Part shown: positions 46,809 to 57,247 of the stretch, in pieces | Layout: each line of letters starts with the position of its first letter | Numbering within the stretch: the first letter of the stretch is position 1 | Origin: Nocardia alba NBRC 108234 | GTDB taxonomy: Bacteria; Actinomycetota; Actinomycetes; Mycobacteriales; Mycobacteriaceae | Direction of reading: 5' to 3' | NCBI RefSeq assembly: GCF_001612665.1 | Contig: NZ_BDAX01000019.1 | Location: 186,001-250,000 of the forward strand | DNA length: 64,000 nt | Program-made: the position numbers and the translations under genes | The notes under the pieces: generated by a model | Told to the model about the DNA's origin: nothing | The model's input: only the letters and a program-made list of their open reading frames with translations | The model's database searches: none

Positions 46809-48350
46809 GTGAGCAGTGGATCCGACGACAGGCGCGACGACCCGACCGTATTCGGCGGACCCGGCGCACCGAACCAGCCCGACCAGCAGTGGCGGCGGCC
46901 CGGTTCGCCGGATCAGAATGCGGAACCGCCGAATCCGGGCGCACCCGATCCCACTGCGGTGTGGACGCCGGGCAGCACCGGCCTGCCGCCGACTCTGCGC
47001 TGGGACGGTTCCGGCCCACCACCCGGGCTTCCTGAACCGACGCAGTGGACGCCGGCGGGTCCACAGGACTGGCAGAATTCCGGTAACCCTTCTGCGGGAT
47101 ACCAGGGGCAGGCCGACCCCACCCGAGTTCGTCAGCCGGGAGCGAATCCACCTGTGGGTCAGCAGGGTTCGAACCAGCAGTGGCATGGCACCAATCCGCC
47201 TGCTGGGCAACAGCCCCCCGGCCAACAGTGGCAGCCGGGGCCACCCGGCGCGAATTTGCCTGGCGGACAACCTGTTTCGAACCAGCAATGGCAGCCGAGC
47301 ATGAATCCTCCTGCCGGGCAACAGCCGCCGGGTCAATGGGGTGCGCCGATGCCACCAGCTCAGCAGTGGGGCGCTCCCGCCGGTGGCCAGCAGTGGGGAG
47401 CGGGGGCTCCGGCGAATCCGCCCGGTCAGCACCAGTGGGGCGTACCGGCCGGGCAGGCCGATCCGACCAGGATCGGCGCACCAGGATGGCAACAGCCGGT
47501 ACCGCAGCAGTACGGCGAGATCCCGCCGCTGGATCACAACGGGGTCCAGGCGTACGGCCAGCCTTTCCCGTCCAACCCGAAATCCGGGAACAAGGCGGCG
47601 ATCTGGACCGCGGCAGGCGTGGCGGCACTGCTCCTGGTCGGCGCGACGATCACCGCGGTCGCGCTGACCCGCGGCGACGACGCACCGACCACAACCGCGG
47701 GAGCCACCCCGTCGATGGTCAGCGCGCTGTCCACCACACCGGCGCCGACCTCGTCGAGCAAGCCCAAACCCAGCACCACCACCCCTTCGCCCTCGGGCGC
47801 CGCATCGAACCGCAAACCCGTGATCGAGGGCTACCAGGTAGTCGCCTCCCCCGACCGTGGCGCTGCCTACGACGTCCCCGCGGGCTGGAAGGTCGCCACC
47901 GAAACCACCATCGGCGGCGTCGGCGAACCTCCCGGCGACTCGGTGGTCGGCAAGGGCTACGCCTCCGACGGCCGCGACTACTGCCCCAATTCCACCCGCA
48001 CCATGTCGCTGCTCACCGGTTCGAAGAACGCCGACAACGCGGCGGCGGCCGCCGAACTCGGCACCAAGGCCGCTCCCCTCGCCTACCAGGGCTCCAAAGG
48101 CACCCCCGGCCCCGCCCAGCCCCTGAAGTCGATCGACGGCAAAACCGACGGCATGTTCGTCGAGACCACCGGCACGGTCCCCGCACCCAAACCCGGCTGC
48201 GCCGCCACCTACTCCGTCTACACCTACGCCTTCAAAGGCGCCAAGGACGGCAGTTTCGTCATGGTGATGATCGCCGACACCGGCGTCCCCGGCGCCATCG
48301 GCGCCGCCGAGGCCAAACGCATCTTCAGCTCCATCAGATCCCTCGACTAA
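46809..48350 (+). CDS. Pro/Gln/Gly-rich single-pass membrane protein
   Basis: A 513-residue protein. The cytosolic N-terminal half (about 1-255) is low-complexity, with repeats such as NPPAGQQPPGQQW and QQWGAP; it includes two ADPTR motifs (QADPTRVR and QADPTRIG). One membrane helix (about 258-282) follows, then a Thr/Ser/Pro linker and an extracytoplasmic domain of about 170 residues with two Cys (DYCPNS and KPGCAA). The layout is shared by many Nocardia/Rhodococcus envelope proteins of unknown function. The GTG start has AGGAG six bases upstream. It is not part of the mycobacterial gene order. Confidence 0.82.
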   Translation: MSSGSDDRRDDPTVFGGPGAPNQPDQQWRRPGSPDQNAEPPNPGAPDPTAVWTPGSTGLPPTLRWDGSGPPPGLPEPTQWTPAGPQDWQNSGNPSAGYQGQADPTRVRQPGANPPVGQQGSNQQWHGTNPPAGQQPPGQQWQPGPPGANLPGGQPVSNQQWQPSMNPPAGQQPPGQWGAPMPPAQQWGAPAGGQQWGAGAPANPPGQHQWGVPAGQADPTRIGAPGWQQPVPQQYGEIPPLDHNGVQAYGQPFPSNPKSGNKAAIWTAAGVAALLLVGATITAVALTRGDDAPTTTAGATPSMVSALSTTPAPTSSSKPKPSTTTPSPSGAASNRKPVIEGYQVVASPDRGAAYDVPAGWKVATETTIGGVGEPPGDSVVGKGYASDGRDYCPNSTRTMSLLTGSKNADNAAAAAELGTKAAPLAYQGSKGTPGPAQPLKSIDGKTDGMFVETTGTVPAPKPGCAATYSVYTYAFKGAKDGSFVMVMIADTGVPGAIGAAEAKRIFSSIRSLD

Positions 48351-48417
48351 CCCCCACCTGACCAGCCAATTTAACGTTTCCCGACCCCACGTTGTAAGCT
48401 ACTTCAGGTTCGCCTCA

Positions 48418-48649
<232 letters not shown>

Positions 48650-48865
48650 GGTCACCCTTCCGGGGTGAGCGGAGGTGGGGGTCGGGTCGTGGTTCGAGTG
48701 TGGGCGCCGGCATGGCGGGTGGGGTTACCTGCGTGTTCGAGGTTGGTTGAGAAGTTCTCCCCACGCGCGGCCGTGGATGGTGAGGACGCCGGTGTGAGCA
48801 AGCGATAACGTGGCGCTTACTTTCTGTCACTTGATAGAAATTAGCGGTCGATAGCGTATACACCC
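48650..48865. promoter_or_regulatory. upstream region of GntR regulator
   Basis: TTTCT...AGAAA (48821-48840) is an inverted repeat overlapping TTGATA (48831-48836), and TATAC stands just before the GntR ATG. No ribosome site precedes that ATG, so the mRNA may be leaderless and the repeat an autoregulatory operator. Confidence 0.4.
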
Positions 48866-49570
48866 ATGTCGACAAGGGTGGATGCACCGGGTGATGGCTC
48901 GGGAAGGCCGTTGCGCGATGTCGTGTATTCGACGTTGCGGGGCGAGTTGATGAACGGGGATATCCGGTTCGGGCAGCGGCTCACCGAGCCGAAGCTGTCG
49001 ACCAGATTCGGGATCTCCCGTACGCCGGTTCGGGAGGCGCTCACGATGCTCTGCTCGGACGGGTTGTTGCAACGAGAGGAGTTCGGGTTCAGCCCGGTGC
49101 GGCCGAGCGTGGCGCGGATTCGCGATCTCTACGAGCTGCGCCTGACCCTGGAACTGGGTGGGATGACGCGCGTCAGATCGGATCCGCGGATCACACACGA
49201 CGCGGCCCTGTTACGCGCCGAGCGGCACAGGTGGCTCACTCTGCAGGCCGACCCGCCCGCCCAGGAGCCGGGTTTCGTCGTCGTCGACGAGGAATTCCAC
49301 GTCGCCCTGCTGACCGCGGCGGGCAATGCCGAGATGGTGCGCGCCCTGGTGGCGGTGAACTCCCGGATCCGGCATGTGCGCATGTACGACTTCATGATCA
49401 ACAACCGCATCGAGACCACGATCAGCGAGCACCTCGGCATTCTCGACGCCGTCCTCGCCGGCGATCTCACCCTGGCCGAGCGGCTCCTGCACACCCACAT
49501 CGGCGACTCGCTGGATGTGGTGCTCGACCGGATCTCGCGTGCTGTCGCCGCCATGTCTCTGAGTGAATAG
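48866..49570 (+). CDS. GntR/FadR-family transcriptional regulator
   Basis: A 234-residue regulator with an N-terminal winged HTH (RLTEPKLSTRFGISRTPVRE) and a C-terminal FCD ligand-binding domain with the His/Asp-type residues of this class (DEEFHVALLTAAGNAEM ... SEHLGILDAVLAGD). It is followed after 10 bases by allophanate hydrolase, so it probably controls urea or related nitrogen use. The ATG lacks a ribosome site and lies next to a possible -10, suggesting leaderless translation. Confidence 0.88.
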   Translation: MSTRVDAPGDGSGRPLRDVVYSTLRGELMNGDIRFGQRLTEPKLSTRFGISRTPVREALTMLCSDGLLQREEFGFSPVRPSVARIRDLYELRLTLELGGMTRVRSDPRITHDAALLRAERHRWLTLQADPPAQEPGFVVVDEEFHVALLTAAGNAEMVRALVAVNSRIRHVRMYDFMINNRIETTISEHLGILDAVLAGDLTLAERLLHTHIGDSLDVVLDRISRAVAAMSLSE

Positions 49571-49580
49571 AGGAGCGTCA

Positions 49581-51278
49581 ATGTCTGTAACGCCGACCGA
49601 GCGGGTCGCCGCCGCCTACGCACGGATCGCCGAGGTGGATCGGCCGGAGGTCTGGATCACGCTGCGTTCGCAGGCGGTGCTGACGACCGAAGCCGGCGAG
49701 CTGCAACGCCGGGTCGCCGGGGGCGAGGAACTCCCGCTGGCGGGCCTGCTCCTCGCGGTGAAGGACAACGTCGACGTGGCGGGATTGCCCACCACCGCTG
49801 CCTGCCCCGAATTCGCCTACGAGGCAACCGAAACCGCCACCGCCGTGCAGCGGCTGGTAGAGGCGGGCGCACTGGTTCTCGGCAAGACCAACCTCGACCA
49901 GTTCGCCACCGGTCTCGTCGGCACTCGCAGTCCCTACGGTGCCGTGCGCAATGCGCTGCATCCCGAGTTGATCTCGGGCGGTTCGAGTTCGGGCTCGGCG
50001 GTGGCTGTCGCGCTCGGTATCGCCGACCTCGCCATCGGCACCGATACCGCGGGTTCGGGCCGCGTGCCCGCCGCACTACACGGGATCGTCGGCATCAAGG
50101 CCACCCTCGGCGTGATCCCCGCCCATGGCGTCGTTCCCGCCTGCGCCGACTATGACGCGGTCACCATTTTCGCCGCCGACTTGGACCTGGCCGTCACCGC
50201 CACAAAGATCATGGCGGGCAGGGATTCCCGAGATCCGCGCAGTCGGGAATGGCCCGCCGACATCCGTCTCTCGGCCTCCGCCGAGCCGAAGATCGCGATC
50301 CCCCGCCCCGAAGACCTCGAACCGCTGAGCCCGGCCTACCGCACTGCCTTCGCCGAAACAGTTGCCGCCCTGCGTGATCAGGGCCTGCGGATCACCGAAA
50401 TCGACATCTCACCGCTTCTCGACGCGGCCCGCCTGCTCTACGACGGCGCGATAGTCGCGCAGCGATACGCGGCGGTCGGCGAGTTCGTCGACAAGGGCGC
50501 ACCGGGTCTCGACCCTACGGTAGCCGGAATAGTCAGTGCTGCAAGCGAACTCGGCGCACACGTCTACGCCCACGACCAGGACACCCTGGCCCGTACCCGC
50601 ACCATCGCGACAACACTGCTCGACGACTTCGACGGCCTGCTGCTCCCCACCACCACCGAGCACCCTTCGATCGCCGACGTCGAAGCCGACCCGCTCGCGA
50701 TCAACCGCCGCCTCGGCACCTACACGAACTTCTGCAACCTGCTCGACTTCGCCGCCGTCGCGATTCCCGGCAAACCCGCGGCCGACGGTCTCCCGTTCGG
50801 CGTGACGGTGGTAGTCCCCGCTTTCGCCGACCAACTCGCGATCGACCTCTGCGCCCGCATCACCGGCACCCCCGCACCGCTACTCGTGGAAACCGGTGTG
50901 CCCCTTGCCGTTTTCGGCGCCCACCTACGCGGCCAGCCGCTGCACTGGCAACTCGAACAGCTGGGCGCGCGCTTCGCGGGCGAGATCACCACCACCGATG
51001 CCTACCGCCTCACCGCCCTTGATACCTCCCCGGCCAAACCCGGCCTGGTCCGCCACGGTGCCGGACAGGGCGCACCGATTCTCGGCGAACTGTTCCTGGT
51101 TTCCCCCGCCGGCCTCGGCCGATTCCTCGCCGAACTTCCGCCGCCGATGGCGCTGACCAGTATCGATCTCGCCGACGGACGCGCGGTGGTCGGCTTCGCC
51201 TGCAGCTACGACGCCGCCGTCGCCGCTACCGACATCACCCCGTACGGGAGTTGGGTGGCCTACCTACGGGATCGGTGA
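49581..51278 (+). CDS. atzF: allophanate hydrolase
   Basis: A 565-residue amidase-signature enzyme of the AtzF type, hydrolysing allophanate to ammonia and CO2. The Ser-cisSer-Lys triad is visible: Lys in LLAVKDNVDVAG, SGGSSSGSAVAVALG and DTAGSGRVPAAL. Beyond about residue 430 a separate C-terminal domain (FGAHLRGQPLHWQLEQLGAR), typical of AtzF and lacking in plain amidases, supports the call. No urea carboxylase gene is in the window. ATG 49581 follows GAGGAG. Confidence 0.9.
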   Translation: MSVTPTERVAAAYARIAEVDRPEVWITLRSQAVLTTEAGELQRRVAGGEELPLAGLLLAVKDNVDVAGLPTTAACPEFAYEATETATAVQRLVEAGALVLGKTNLDQFATGLVGTRSPYGAVRNALHPELISGGSSSGSAVAVALGIADLAIGTDTAGSGRVPAALHGIVGIKATLGVIPAHGVVPACADYDAVTIFAADLDLAVTATKIMAGRDSRDPRSREWPADIRLSASAEPKIAIPRPEDLEPLSPAYRTAFAETVAALRDQGLRITEIDISPLLDAARLLYDGAIVAQRYAAVGEFVDKGAPGLDPTVAGIVSAASELGAHVYAHDQDTLARTRTIATTLLDDFDGLLLPTTTEHPSIADVEADPLAINRRLGTYTNFCNLLDFAAVAIPGKPAADGLPFGVTVVVPAFADQLAIDLCARITGTPAPLLVETGVPLAVFGAHLRGQPLHWQLEQLGARFAGEITTTDAYRLTALDTSPAKPGLVRHGAGQGAPILGELFLVSPAGLGRFLAELPPPMALTSIDLADGRAVVGFACSYDAAVAATDITPYGSWVAYLRDR

Positions 51279-51601
51279 CCACCATCCCTACGCAAACGTC
51301 CGGGCCGATCACCCCTCGACCGACCGGCCCGGCACGCGTACTCATCGACACAACGTGGAACAGCGTCGGCCCAGCCCGTCGGTGTGGTTACCGTCGGCAG
51401 TGCGTCTTCAGCGTCTGGAAGAGCCACCTTCTGGTCTGCACCGCCGGGTCCGACCGATCACCCCTCGAGACCGATCGGACCCGGTTGTTCCGGTGTCTGA
51501 AGCAACAATGCGGTGTCGGTCTCTAGAGCTTCTTAAGAACAACTTGTCGGCGAAGGCGGGTTTTCGGCGATGATGGATGGACCGACGCAAGGAGATCGAC
51601 T
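51279..51601. other. intergenic region before microprotein gene
   Basis: This 323-base stretch after atzF has no gene with normal codon use. The last 90 bases, up to AAGGAG at 51588-51593, probably contain a promoter for the microprotein gene, since base composition falls in GC around 51530-51570. Confidence 0.45.
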
Positions 51602-51661
51602 ATGGAAACCGCGATCGTCTGGGTGCTGGCCTGCCTGCTGTACTGGTTCAGCAACTTCTGA
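51602..51661 (+). CDS. hydrophobic microprotein, 19 aa
   Basis: The frame METAIVWVLACLLYWFSNF has an optimal Shine-Dalgarno AAGGAG with 7-base spacing and stops at 51661. It would form a single membrane helix with aromatic residues at the C-terminal end. A 14-bp stem-loop at 51705-51742 follows. The compact unit, with ribosome site, short frame and hairpin, argues for real expression, but no family is recognised and the length gives no statistical support alone. Confidence 0.55.
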   Translation: METAIVWVLACLLYWFSNF

Positions 51662-51704
51662 CCCCTGACTCCGTCCACGAGAAAGCCATGAACACGGCCC
51701 TCGA

Positions 51705-51742
51705 CACGAGGCAGGTCCGCGCATCGCCGGACCTGCCTCGTG
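51705..51742 (+). terminator. stem-loop after microprotein
   Basis: CACGAGGCAGGTCC (51705-51718) pairs with GGACCTGCCTCGTG (51729-51742), a perfect 14-bp stem with a 10-base loop, 43 bases past the microprotein stop. Confidence 0.8.
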
Positions 51743-52010
51743 CGGTTGCGCGGATCACATCCAGCGGCCGGAATAGTTCACCGACAGTGGCCGTTGAAAC
51801 CACTGTCGACGTCCGAACAGCCCCGGGCCTCACCCCATCTGTCGCTACGAGCGACCACCCGCCGAGAGGCGCTTGTGGGGCGTCGGCACCCTGACGGGCC
51901 GTCCTCGAGGCGGCCTATCGACTCGAACGCCGCCAGGTCACCCTCATCGACCTGGCGGCGTTTGTCGTATCCGGGTCGCGCTGTTCGCGCGCGTGCTCGA
52001 GGATGGGGTC
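51743..52010. other. structured spacer ending in a terminator
   Basis: No protein gene is apparent. A 9-bp hairpin (51782-51790/51800-51808) and a strong terminator with 14-base arms (51926-51939/51949-51962) followed by TTTG occur here. A short RNA between the two terminators is possible. The permease gene starts at 52011. Confidence 0.5.
51926..51962 (+). terminator. intrinsic terminator before permease gene
   Basis: AACGCCGCCAGGTC and GACCTGGCGGCGTT pair perfectly around a 9-base loop and run into TTTG. Confidence 0.85.
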
Positions 52011-53249
52011 ATGGCTTCGGATGGGCGGTTGCAGCGGGGGTTGGGGTTGGGGGATTCGGTGGTGGTGGGGCTGGGGGCGATGGTGGGGGCCGGGGTGTTC
52101 GCGGCGTTGGGGCCCGCGGCGGGGGTGAGTGGGTCGTGGTTGCTCGTGGCTTTGGGGGTGGCGGCGGTCGTCGCCTACTGCAACGCGATGTCCTCGGCGC
52201 GATTGGCCGCGTTGTATCCGGTGTCCGGGGGGACGTATGTGTACGGGCGCGAGCGGCTCGGGGCGTTCTGGGGGTACGTGGCGGGGTGGGGGTTCGTGGT
52301 CGGGAAGACGGCGTCGTGTGCGGCGATGGCGTTGACGGTGGGCAGTTACGCCTGGCCGGGCCAAGCGCACGCGGTGGCGGTGGGGGCCGTGGTGCTGACG
52401 ACGGCGATCAACTATGTGGGAGTGCAGAAGTCCGCGCTGGCTTCGCGGGTGATCGTGGGGGTGGTGTTGGCGGTGCTGGCAGCGGTTGTAGTGGTGGGGA
52501 TCGGCGGAAATCATTCAGGGGCAACGGTTCTCGATAGGGAGATCGGGCCGTACGGGGTCTTGCAGGCGGCGGGGTTGTTGTTCTTCGCGTTCGCCGGGTA
52601 CGCGCGGATCGCCACCCTCGGCGAGGAGGTGCGCGCGCCCGAACGGACCATTCCGCGGGCGATCATGCTCGCCCTGGCCGTGGCGCTGGCGGTATACGCG
52701 CTGGTGGCGGTGGCCGCGCTGCTGACGCTGGGGTCGGGCGGGCTGGCCGCCGCGCATGACCCGCTCGCACAGGTCGTCGAGGCGGCGGGCGCGGGCGGGT
52801 TGGCGCCGGTGGTTCGGGTGGGTGCGGTGCTGGCGGCGGCGGGTTCGCTGATGGCGTTGATCCTGGGAGTCTCGCGAACCACGCTGGCGATGGCGCGCGA
52901 CGGCCACCTGCCGAGGGCCCTGGCCCGGATCCATCCGACATACGCGGTCCCGCATCGGGCCGAGCTCGCGGTGGGTGTGGTGGTGGCGGTACTCGCGGCG
53001 ACCATGGATCTGCGCGCGGCGATCGGGTTCTCGTCGTTCGCGGTGCTCGCGTACTACCTCGTCGCCAACCTGTCGGCGGCCACGCTCACCGGCGCCGAGG
53101 GGCGACCGAGTCGCTGGGTTCCGGTGCTCGGCGCGGTGGGTTGCGTGGTGGTCGGATTCGCGTTGCCGATCGGGTCGGTACTGGCCGGGCTCGGCGTGCT
53201 CGCCGTCGGTGCGGGGGTGTATGGGTTTCGCAGTGTTGCGGCGCGGTGA
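52011..53249 (+). CDS. APC-family amino acid permease
   Basis: A 412-residue permease with about 12 membrane helices. The first helix has the APC glycine motif (GLGAMVGAGVFAALGPAAG), and FAFAGYARIATLGEEVRAPERTIPRAI is the conserved helix 6-7 loop. It probably imports amino acids or amines by cation symport or exchange. Codons in the first 500 bases are unusually rich in GGG, GTG and TTG, whereas the remainder uses more C-ending codons. The start ATG 52011 lacks a strong ribosome site; the preceding GTG codon is an alternative. Confidence 0.88.
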   Translation: MASDGRLQRGLGLGDSVVVGLGAMVGAGVFAALGPAAGVSGSWLLVALGVAAVVAYCNAMSSARLAALYPVSGGTYVYGRERLGAFWGYVAGWGFVVGKTASCAAMALTVGSYAWPGQAHAVAVGAVVLTTAINYVGVQKSALASRVIVGVVLAVLAAVVVVGIGGNHSGATVLDREIGPYGVLQAAGLLFFAFAGYARIATLGEEVRAPERTIPRAIMLALAVALAVYALVAVAALLTLGSGGLAAAHDPLAQVVEAAGAGGLAPVVRVGAVLAAAGSLMALILGVSRTTLAMARDGHLPRALARIHPTYAVPHRAELAVGVVVAVLAATMDLRAAIGFSSFAVLAYYLVANLSAATLTGAEGRPSRWVPVLGAVGCVVVGFALPIGSVLAGLGVLAVGAGVYGFRSVAAR

Positions 53250-53324
53250 ACATACCGTTGATCAGTGCGTTTCGCGGCCGCGCTATACAGGTTACGGTGC
53301 GTGGCACGGGCTACTCTCGGCCGC

Positions 53325-54677
53325 ATGCGGCACATCACGAGCGTTTTCGCGGGAACGATCGCTGCGGTGCTGACCTCGGCGTGCCTATTCGCCGTACCGG
53401 CCGACGCGGCGCCGACAACGACCTGTGCGGTGACCTCGGGTCGCGACCTGCAACGGGCCGAGCCCGCTCAGGTCGGGATGGACTCGGTGAAACTCGAAGC
53501 GGCACTGCAGTTCGCGGCGACGCGCAACCGGCTCAATGTCCAGATCTTCCGGCACAACTGCCTCGTCGGCGAAGGGCTGCGCAACCACGAGACGGGCAAT
53601 ACACCGTGGAACATCTGGAGCGTCACCAAGTCGGTGGTGTCGATGCTGACCGGAATCGCCTCCGACGAAGGCAAAATCGACATCACCGCTCCCATCGACC
53701 GCTATCTGCCGCCCGGCCTCGGCGACGCGGCGCACCGGTCGATCACCGTCGAGAACCTGCTCACCGAGACCTCCGGAATGCAGGTGGGCGTGCTGTCCGA
53801 GGGCGTCACCGCGGTGATCCCGATCGACCCGCACTCGGCGGTGCAGGCACTGTCGGTGCAGTTGACCAACCCGCCCGGCACCACGTTCAGCTACAGCCAG
53901 CGCAATGTCGACCTGCTGTCGTACGTGATCGAGCTGGCCGTGGGCGAACCACTGCAGCAGTTCGCGCAGCGGGAGTTGTTCGACCCGCTCGGCATCCCGC
54001 GCAGCGACTACTACTGGGCCAGTGACCGATCCGGCCACACCTACGGTTACGCCCATCTCATGCTGCCTCCCAACGACCTGGCCAAGATCGGGCTGCTCGT
54101 CGCCAACGACGGCCGCTGGGGCGCCGACCGCGTGCTCTCCTCGGACTATCTGCGCAAAGCCCGTACACCGTCGAAGGCGAACAGCTGCTACGGCTACCTG
54201 TTCTGGCTCGGCGCCGAGTGCAGCGAATCCCCCGCCTTCATGCCCGCGGACAGCTATTTCATGTCCGGGCTCGGCCTGCAGAACGTGTTCTTCCTGCCGA
54301 GCCTCGACCTGACGGTGATGTGGACCGGCCCCTTCGGCAACCAGACCGCCTACGGCCCGAGCGGCATTCTCGCGCACGCTGTGGAACTGCCCCACGAGTT
54401 CTTCCGCCGTCTGTTCGCCGCCGTCACCGACACCCAGGTGCCGGTCACCGCACCCTATGTCGAGCCCTCGCTCGAATTCGACGCGGCCAAACTCATCGAC
54501 GCCAACATCCTGCTGGCCGTCTTCGGCATCGGCCCCGGCGCCTATCCCGGCTGCACCGTCTTCAACTGCCTCAACCAACCACTGGCCGCCCCCTTCGCCA
54601 GCATCCCCCCCGGCTGCGCCATCCTCGCCTGCGTCGGCAACGACCCCCGCACCCCCGGCATCCGCCCGATCCGCTGA
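53325..54677 (+). CDS. secreted beta-lactamase-family serine hydrolase
   Basis: A 450-residue secreted serine hydrolase of the beta-lactamase/DD-peptidase superfamily (class C-like). The signal peptide is MRHITSVFAGTIAAVLTSAC with cleavage probably after ADAAP. SVTK gives Ser99 and Lys102; FSYSQRN is the Tyr motif. The C-terminal 100 residues contain four Cys in a Pro/Gly-rich tail (PGCTVFNC, PPGCAILAC) not typical of the family. It probably acts as an esterase or peptidase outside the cell. The palindromic repeat copy 2 lies just downstream. Confidence 0.87.
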   Translation: MRHITSVFAGTIAAVLTSACLFAVPADAAPTTTCAVTSGRDLQRAEPAQVGMDSVKLEAALQFAATRNRLNVQIFRHNCLVGEGLRNHETGNTPWNIWSVTKSVVSMLTGIASDEGKIDITAPIDRYLPPGLGDAAHRSITVENLLTETSGMQVGVLSEGVTAVIPIDPHSAVQALSVQLTNPPGTTFSYSQRNVDLLSYVIELAVGEPLQQFAQRELFDPLGIPRSDYYWASDRSGHTYGYAHLMLPPNDLAKIGLLVANDGRWGADRVLSSDYLRKARTPSKANSCYGYLFWLGAECSESPAFMPADSYFMSGLGLQNVFFLPSLDLTVMWTGPFGNQTAYGPSGILAHAVELPHEFFRRLFAAVTDTQVPVTAPYVEPSLEFDAAKLIDANILLAVFGIGPGAYPGCTVFNCLNQPLAAPFASIPPGCAILACVGNDPRTPGIRPIR

Positions 54678-54717
54678 ACCCGACCCACGAACAACCGCAC
54701 TCCCAACCCCGTCCCCG

Positions 54718-54801
54718 CGACCCCTAGGGAGCGGCGGCCACGAAGTGGCCGGTCCGCGGCCCCTCAGGGCCGCGAACACGCGCGCGCCAGCGCGCCGACA
54801 A
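54718..54801. repeat. palindromic dispersed repeat, copy 2
   Basis: CGACCCCTAGGGAG, GGCCACGAAGTGGCC and the terminal CGCGCGCCAGCGCG hairpin match copy 1 at 22841-22992 almost base for base. The long inner arms are missing: GTCCGCGGCC here pairs with GGCCGCGAAC across a 5-6-base loop. It separates the convergent serine hydrolase and asd genes. Confidence 0.88.
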
Positions 54802-54808
54802 ACCCAAC

Positions 54809-55846
<1,038 letters not shown>

Positions 55847-57112
55847 TTAACGCCCCGTTCCGCCGTGGACGACAGCGGCTTCGTCGCCGCCGAGATCGAA
55901 TGCCTTGTGCAACACCTGCACCGCTTCATCCAGTTCCGTGTCACGCACGAGTACCGAGATCCGGATCTCGGAGGTGGAGATCAGGTCGATGTTGACGCCC
56001 GCGTTGGCCAGCGCCTCACAGAAGGTGGCGGTGACGCCCGGGTGCGACTTCATACCCGCGCCGACCAGGGAGACCTTGCCGATGTGGTCATCGGAGAGGA
56101 TCTCGGCGAAGCCGATCTCGTCCTGTCGCTCGGTGAGCTTCTGCACCGCGCGGACGAGGTCGGTCTTGGGGCAGGTGAAGGTGATGTCGGTCTTGCCCGT
56201 GTCGACCTTGGAGATGTTCTGCAGCACCATGTCGATGTTGATCTCGGCGTCGGCCACCGCGCGGAACACCTTGGCCGCGTAGCCCGGCTCGTCGGGCAGG
56301 GCGACGACGGTCACCTTGGCCTCGCTGCGGTCGTGTGCGACGCCGGTCAGGATTGCCTGCTCCACGGGAATGTCCTCCATCGATCCGAAAACAGTGGTGC
56401 CGATCTTGTCGGTGTAGGACGACCGAACATGAACGGGAACGTTGTAGCGGCGCGCGTACTCCACGCAGCGCAGCATGAGCACCTTCGACCCGCAGGCCGC
56501 CATCTCGAGCATCTCCTCGTAGGAGATGTTGTCGAGTTTCTGGGCGTCGGGGACGATGCGCGGGTCGGCGGAGAAGATGCCGTCGACATCGGTGTAGATC
56601 TCGCAGACATCGGCCTTCAACGCCGCGGCCAGCGCGACGGCGGTGGTGTCGGAACCGCCGCGGCCCAGCGTGGTGACGTCCTTGCTGTCCTGGCTCACAC
56701 CCTGGAAGCCGGCCACCAGCACGATCTGACCTTCGGCCAGTGCTTCTTGCAGGCGGCCGGGAGTCACGTCGATGATCTTGGCGTTGCCGTGCGCGCCGGT
56801 GGTGATCACGCCTGCCTGCGAACCGGTGAACGAGCGAGCCTCGGCGCCGAGCGTGTGAATTGCCATGGCCACCAAGGCATTCGAGATGCGCTCGCCGGAG
56901 GTGAGTAACATGTCCATCTCGCGAGCCGGCGGCGCCGGGGCCACCTGCTCCGCGAGATCGAGCAATTCATCGGTCGTGTCGCCCATCGCCGAGCACACGA
57001 CGACTACGTCGTGCCCCTGCTTCTTGGTCTCCACGATCCGTTCAGCGACGCGCCGGATCCGCTCGGCGGTAGCCACCGAGGATCCTCCGTACTTCTGAAC
57101 TACGAGAGCCAC
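55847..57112 (-). CDS. ask: aspartate kinase
   Basis: A 421-residue aspartokinase starting the aspartate-family pathway. [11 protein letters not shown] is the N-terminal substrate and ATP motif, [16 protein letters not shown] the core, and two ACT domains (about 265-410) provide feedback control. It is closely similar to Rv3709c. GTG 57112 is chosen from that similarity and AAGGAC upstream; the longer frame to 57157 is not needed. Corynebacterial homologues also make a separate beta subunit from an internal start, which is possible but not shown here. Confidence 0.96.
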   Translation of the reverse strand: MALVVQKYGGSSVATAERIRRVAERIVETKKQGHDVVVVCSAMGDTTDELLDLAEQVAPAPPAREMDMLLTSGERISNALVAMAIHTLGAEARSFTGSQAGVITTGAHGNAKIIDVTPGRLQEALAEGQIVLVAGFQGVSQDSKDVTTLGRGGSDTTAVALAAALKADVCEIYTDVDGIFSADPRIVPDAQKLDNISYEEMLEMAACGSKVLMLRCVEYARRYNVPVHVRSSYTDKIGTTVFGSMEDIPVEQAILTGVAHDRSEAKVTVVALPDEPGYAAKVFRAVADAEINIDMVLQNISKVDTGKTDITFTCPKTDLVRAVQKLTERQDEIGFAEILSDDHIGKVSLVGAGMKSHPGVTATFCEALANAGVNIDLISTSEIRISVLVRDTELDEAVQVLHKAFDLGGDEAAVVHGGTGR

Positions 57113-57247
57113 AGCAGGTCCTTCACGATCGAGTGTCAGGTCGGTATCAGCGACCAAGAGTACCGGGCTCGGGCCACCGGTTCGGCTGCTACCTACCTAC
57201 CCTGTGGAAAACGACACAGGCTTGTCACCTGTGGATAACCGCCGAAT
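57113..57247. promoter_or_regulatory. ask upstream region with DnaA-box-like sites
   Basis: Short gap upstream of ask. TTATCCACA (minus, 57230-57238) is a perfect DnaA box and TTTTCCACA (57203-57211) a near match in the same direction. The ask promoter should be here. Confidence 0.4.

Noticed and set aside
53385-54779. A 464-codon minus-strand frame over the serine hydrolase gene
   Set aside because: Gly/Val/Arg-rich antisense shadow whose start lies in the palindromic repeat.
57203-57238. DnaA-box-like sequences near ask (and one at 19640) as a replication origin
   Set aside because: Only one or two boxes, no dnaA or dnaN, no AT-rich unwinding region; isolated boxes occur by chance or for regulation.
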